This document shows positions 59,735 through 64,000 of a stretch of DNA of 64,000 nucleotides, one piece after another. Origin of the DNA: Lobosporangium transversale (taxonomy: Eukaryota > Mortierellomycota > Mortierellomycetes > Mortierellales > Mortierellaceae); contig NW_019029025.1 of the NCBI RefSeq assembly GCF_002105155.1, positions 62,001 to 126,000 on the forward strand, read 5' to 3'. The notes below the pieces were generated by a model. That model saw only the letters and a program-made list of their open reading frames with translations, was not told the DNA's origin and ran no database searches. Position 1 is the first letter of the stretch. Each line of letters starts with the position of its first letter. Both the position numbers and the translations under genes were made by a program.

Positions 59735-60088
59735 CTAATCGAAAGATCGAATAGGGGTAAACGATACAATATCATTGGAGTATAGACACTTCGCTACACG
59801 AAGCCTCTTCTGACCAATAGGGGCGTCTACCCCGTATAGACATTTTGTTCTCTTCGGTTTTGAAGGAGCCTCTGAAGTGGCTGACTCAAAGATGGTCTCG
59901 CCTTTGTCAGGGATGAAAACCTTGTAGAGGGTGGGATCCTTGGGCTTAATGCTTGAGTCCACAGTAATGTTCGGATTAATGGCTTTCTTGAGCTCACCAA
60001 CTGAACAATCGGAAAGAATCTTTACAGGAAAAGACGTTACTTCTCTCTCAACAATACAATAAATTTGTAGGTTGGTTGGCTCGGGGAT
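59735..60088 (-). pseudogene. Crinkler-type N-terminal domain fragment
   Basis: A minus-strand frame open from 60088 to the stop at 59735. The start of the recognisable part, IYCIVEREVTSFPVKI, then SVGELKKAI and TLYKVFIPDKGE, has the pattern of the ubiquitin-like N-terminal domain of Crinkler (CRN) proteins, a family first known from oomycete effectors and found widely in fungi including Mortierella relatives. No in-frame Met precedes it; a Met at about 60104 is in another frame, so the 5' end looks frameshifted. The C-terminal effector-like domain is missing; the frame ends after VSFTPIRSFD. Probably a truncated relic. Assignment rests on pattern by eye. Confidence 0.5.
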
Positions 60089-61497
60089 TTAGGCTCATTG
60101 GTGCTTGAAGATTCTTCATTCGCTTCTCCTTTTCTTTCTTCTTTCTTTTCATATGATTTAGTTCGAGGTGATGGGTATCATGATGGTGTTCTGCTGCCTC
60201 CCATTGTGATTTCAAAACTGTTTAGAAACAAGGGTGTAGATGGACAGAGGGCAGAAAAACAGGAAAAGTTTGGAAGTTGTGATAAAAAAAAAAACTATAC
60301 CGTATTTATACATGTTGATTGGATCATAAACAATCTTCCAGCTACTGAAAATGGCTGTCGAAGATTGGATCTGTAACCAGGAAAACATTGTCAAGGGAAT
60401 GGCTAACGACTTGCCTGAATTACAGTTCAACGCCGAGTATGGCGGAAGGCTCCGGCTCATCGATAGCTTTTACAGCCGTGTGTATATTCATACGCTTATC
60501 AAGGACAATTTATCGAGGAGTGGGTTTATGCAACGATTTATTCAGCAAAAGGTACAGGTCAGGAGTGGAGAGCCTAACCTGTGCCTGCCATGGAGCCAAA
60601 TTGTGAACCAATGTCGATGACATTCATCTTATCCCAGCTTTTATCGAGCACACACGGTCTAATAGTTGTTTGAAATGGAGAAAGACATTTGATCGGAGAC
60701 ATATAACGCTCATGAACGTCTTCTTAACATTCAAGACTTCAATTGTCGTACTGGTTTCAAAGTTCTTCGATAATTGAAACCCAGATATGGATCTGGTTCT
60801 TTCTGCTATCGGATCACTTGAGCAGCCCGGAATTCTACGAAGTAAGAATCGATGTCTCAAGGATAAGGCCACTATCTGCCTTACTTCTGTTGTTACATTT
60901 GTACATTATCAAGGCCATGGATATATCTTTTTGATGATGACGAATATCTTCCACATGCATTCTCTTCTTTCATATTGTTTTACTTGCAGCCATCTTTTAT
61001 TTCCTACATACCCTTGAACTTTGATGAGAAAGCTGAAAATTCAAAGTTGCTAATTGGATTTTCCCCGATGCAGAGTTTAAGGCTAAATATCAGATATTGT
61101 AATAAGCCATTCTCAGGTTTGATTAACTCGGTCAACAAAAGCAACAGTAGTGCTGAATGAAGAATATGCATGGAGGTTTCGTGAAGTCCATATATCAATT
61201 TTTTTTTTCTTTTTATCTTTCATCCTTTTCATTAGATGAATAGAAAGTGGATCTATTATAACCATCTTGTTATTACTACATAGTCAACTAACTGAGTATT
61301 CATCTCCACCATTTTATATCTTTTTAATTCTCCTCCCTGTACTTTTTTCCCTTGTTGCACAATGAATTTTCCTGTCGGCATGATATCCCGAAAATAATTA
61401 TAGAGAAACAAATAAGAAAATAAAATAAAAAGGACCGATATTGTGGAATACGGATTCATCTGATCCTGGTCACAACGATTGAGATTGTTCCAAATCT
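60089..61497. other. Region with unrecognised coding-like fragments
   Basis: A plus-strand frame at 60351-60620 (MAVEDWICNQENIVKGMAND, then LRLIDSFYSRVYIHTLIKDN) and shorter pieces at 60790-61160 look protein-like but no family is recognised and no complete gene model holds. Likely gene debris. The end of the region is the 3' flank of the Rab11 gene. Confidence 0.4.
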
Positions 61498-62655
<1,158 letters not shown>

Positions 62656-64000
62656 GATGGACAGATGAGGAATATGTGGTGCGGTAAGAAAAAGTCAGAA
62701 GACAAAAAGAAGCTAAAAAATAAAATAAAACGTTCGTCACAAAAATGACTGACATCGCAAACAAACAGCATGGCCACACGATCGATGTTCCAAAACAGGA
62801 AGACAAGAAGAAAGGAATGAACAATAAAGTTCTAACGTTGTTGTCTTTGTATCCATGGAAAGAATGACCATGCGCCTTTCTGCACTGAATAATAAATGTA
62901 TATTTCACACTCGCGTATGCTCTGCTCTCCTGCATGTTTCTGCTGAAGAGAGGTCTATTTTGTTAAGAGTATCTGCTAGCTAGAATCACCAATCATGGGA
63001 TTAAGGTTTTCTGTATGCCAGAAAGTTTCTTTTTTCTAATATTGAGCCAGTCATGGATACGCAGAAGCATTGTCAACGAGATTACAGTCATGGTTACACG
63101 CTTTACAGAAGACGATGATGTTGCTGTTCGCTTCCGTTCCATCTATTTACTTGATCCCCATGGACTTCCTTCCAACCTTCTTATACCTCCGAACAAAGAT
63201 CTCACCTACAAGAGAAACGGTACACCGTGACAATAGAGGCGCATTTGGATCAAATCCCGAGCTCGTATAATTTAATGATGCATTGTCCAAAGCAAACTTT
63301 TTATCAACTTATGACTTGAAAAATATTTCCTCTACCGTGTTGCCCTTATTTTACTTCAACTAAACGCATGATATTGTTATTCCCTTCCAAGTGGAAGCAT
63401 GGGCAAGATTCCCCCCAAGCGTGCCTACAACCTGCAAATATAAGCACTATGATGGCTGCCTGTGGTCTGTGGTCTATAAAAGTATGGCAAACGCCTATGC
63501 AAATGTTCTGGAGGTCGGAGCCTTCAGGCTCTACAGAGATTACAATAATACGATTTCAAGCCTTATACATTGTTATATAGAGCAATACGCCAAGGTAGTC
63601 TCTTGATAAAAATCCTCAGTTCTTCGATACTGCCGATTAGCAGAGTTCATCACTATGTCTTGTAGCTCGCATCTGAGGGGGGGGGGGGGTACCTCGATAT
63701 TCGTCTCTGTTGACGCTGAGCTATTCTCCGGCCTCATTCTACTATGTATTCCATGAACACTCTTCATTAGTCCTATTTAGCCCAATGAAAAAGTGGATTT
63801 AATAAGCTTACTGACTTTGATGAGGTGGTTTTTCAGATGCGAATCTTTCTTCCACATGGCTCTCGAGGACCACTTGTCCAATTACTTTGGAGCAGAACCT
63901 CTATCATACGCTTTGTTCCTAGGCGAGTAGCCATTAATAATCATGTACTTTGTCAATGTTCGGCCGTTGCTGTCAGTAACGTTCTTGGGTTGAACTCTCA
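62656..64000. other. Promoter side of Rab11 and unassigned sequence to window end
   Basis: No intact gene. Coding-like pieces on the plus strand include FRSIYLLDPHGLPSNLL (63015-63230), a shifted continuation YTVTIEAHLDQIPSSYNLMM, and KYKHYDGCLWSVVYKSMANA (63391-63606); they do not form one frame. A run of 11 G occurs at 63679-63689, rare in this AT-run-rich DNA. Confidence 0.4.

Overview
The window is nuclear DNA from a filamentous, intron-rich fungus. The set of genes (a plasma-membrane proton ATPase of fungal type, a CotH-family spore-coat-like kinase fold protein with signal peptide and GPI-like tail, a Crinkler-type N-terminal fragment, LIS1/PAC1) fits an early-diverging lineage of the Mucoromycota in the broad sense, such as Mortierellomycotina or Mucoromycotina. 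The genus cannot be fixed from sequence alone. Almost every gene is broken by short GT-AG introns, and introns and spacers carry a striking number of pure A or T runs of about 15 to 35 bases.

Layout. 1-266: 3' end of an oxysterol-binding protein. 384-2079: organellar-type methionine aminopeptidase 1. 2598-7440: trehalose-6-phosphate synthase/phosphatase. 7663-9854 (minus): CotH-family protein. 11796-15358 (minus): actin-related protein Arp5 (INO80), divergent from 15753-17875: proteasome lid subunit Rpn5. 18410-20398: single-exon putative secreted protein of unknown function. 20979-21332: small Ser-rich orphan. 21446-22788: a nested inverted-repeat cluster whose unit recurs at 57953-58401. 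23694-23949: a pogo/Tc1-mariner-type MITE with a TA duplication. 28898-31812: plasma-membrane H+-ATPase. 32163-33458 (minus): Rho1 GTPase. 36486-38987: LIS1/PAC1, followed by a tandem copy of its last exon and 3' flank. 43194-44279 (minus): polyQ/polyD orphan. 45330-48060: a decayed stretch with pseudogene pieces, including a Tc1/mariner transposase relic. 49149-50670: alpha/beta hydrolase. 50872-52843: TMEM33/Pom33 membrane protein. 53088-57176 (minus): importin-7/8 type karyopherin, divergent from 57437-57748: APC/C subunit Cdc26. 58610-59110: small basic orphan. 59735-60088 (minus): Crinkler-like fragment. 61498-62655 (minus): Rab11/Ypt31 GTPase. 62656-64000: no intact gene.

Most intact genes are conserved single-copy housekeeping functions (trehalose metabolism, proton pumping, Rho/Rab signalling, nuclear transport, proteasome, chromatin remodelling, dynein regulation, cell cycle) with no operon-like logic. 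The accessory material is concentrated in 21.4-24 kb, 39-49 kb and 58-64 kb, where repeats, transposon relics, duplicated fragments and orphan open frames cluster.
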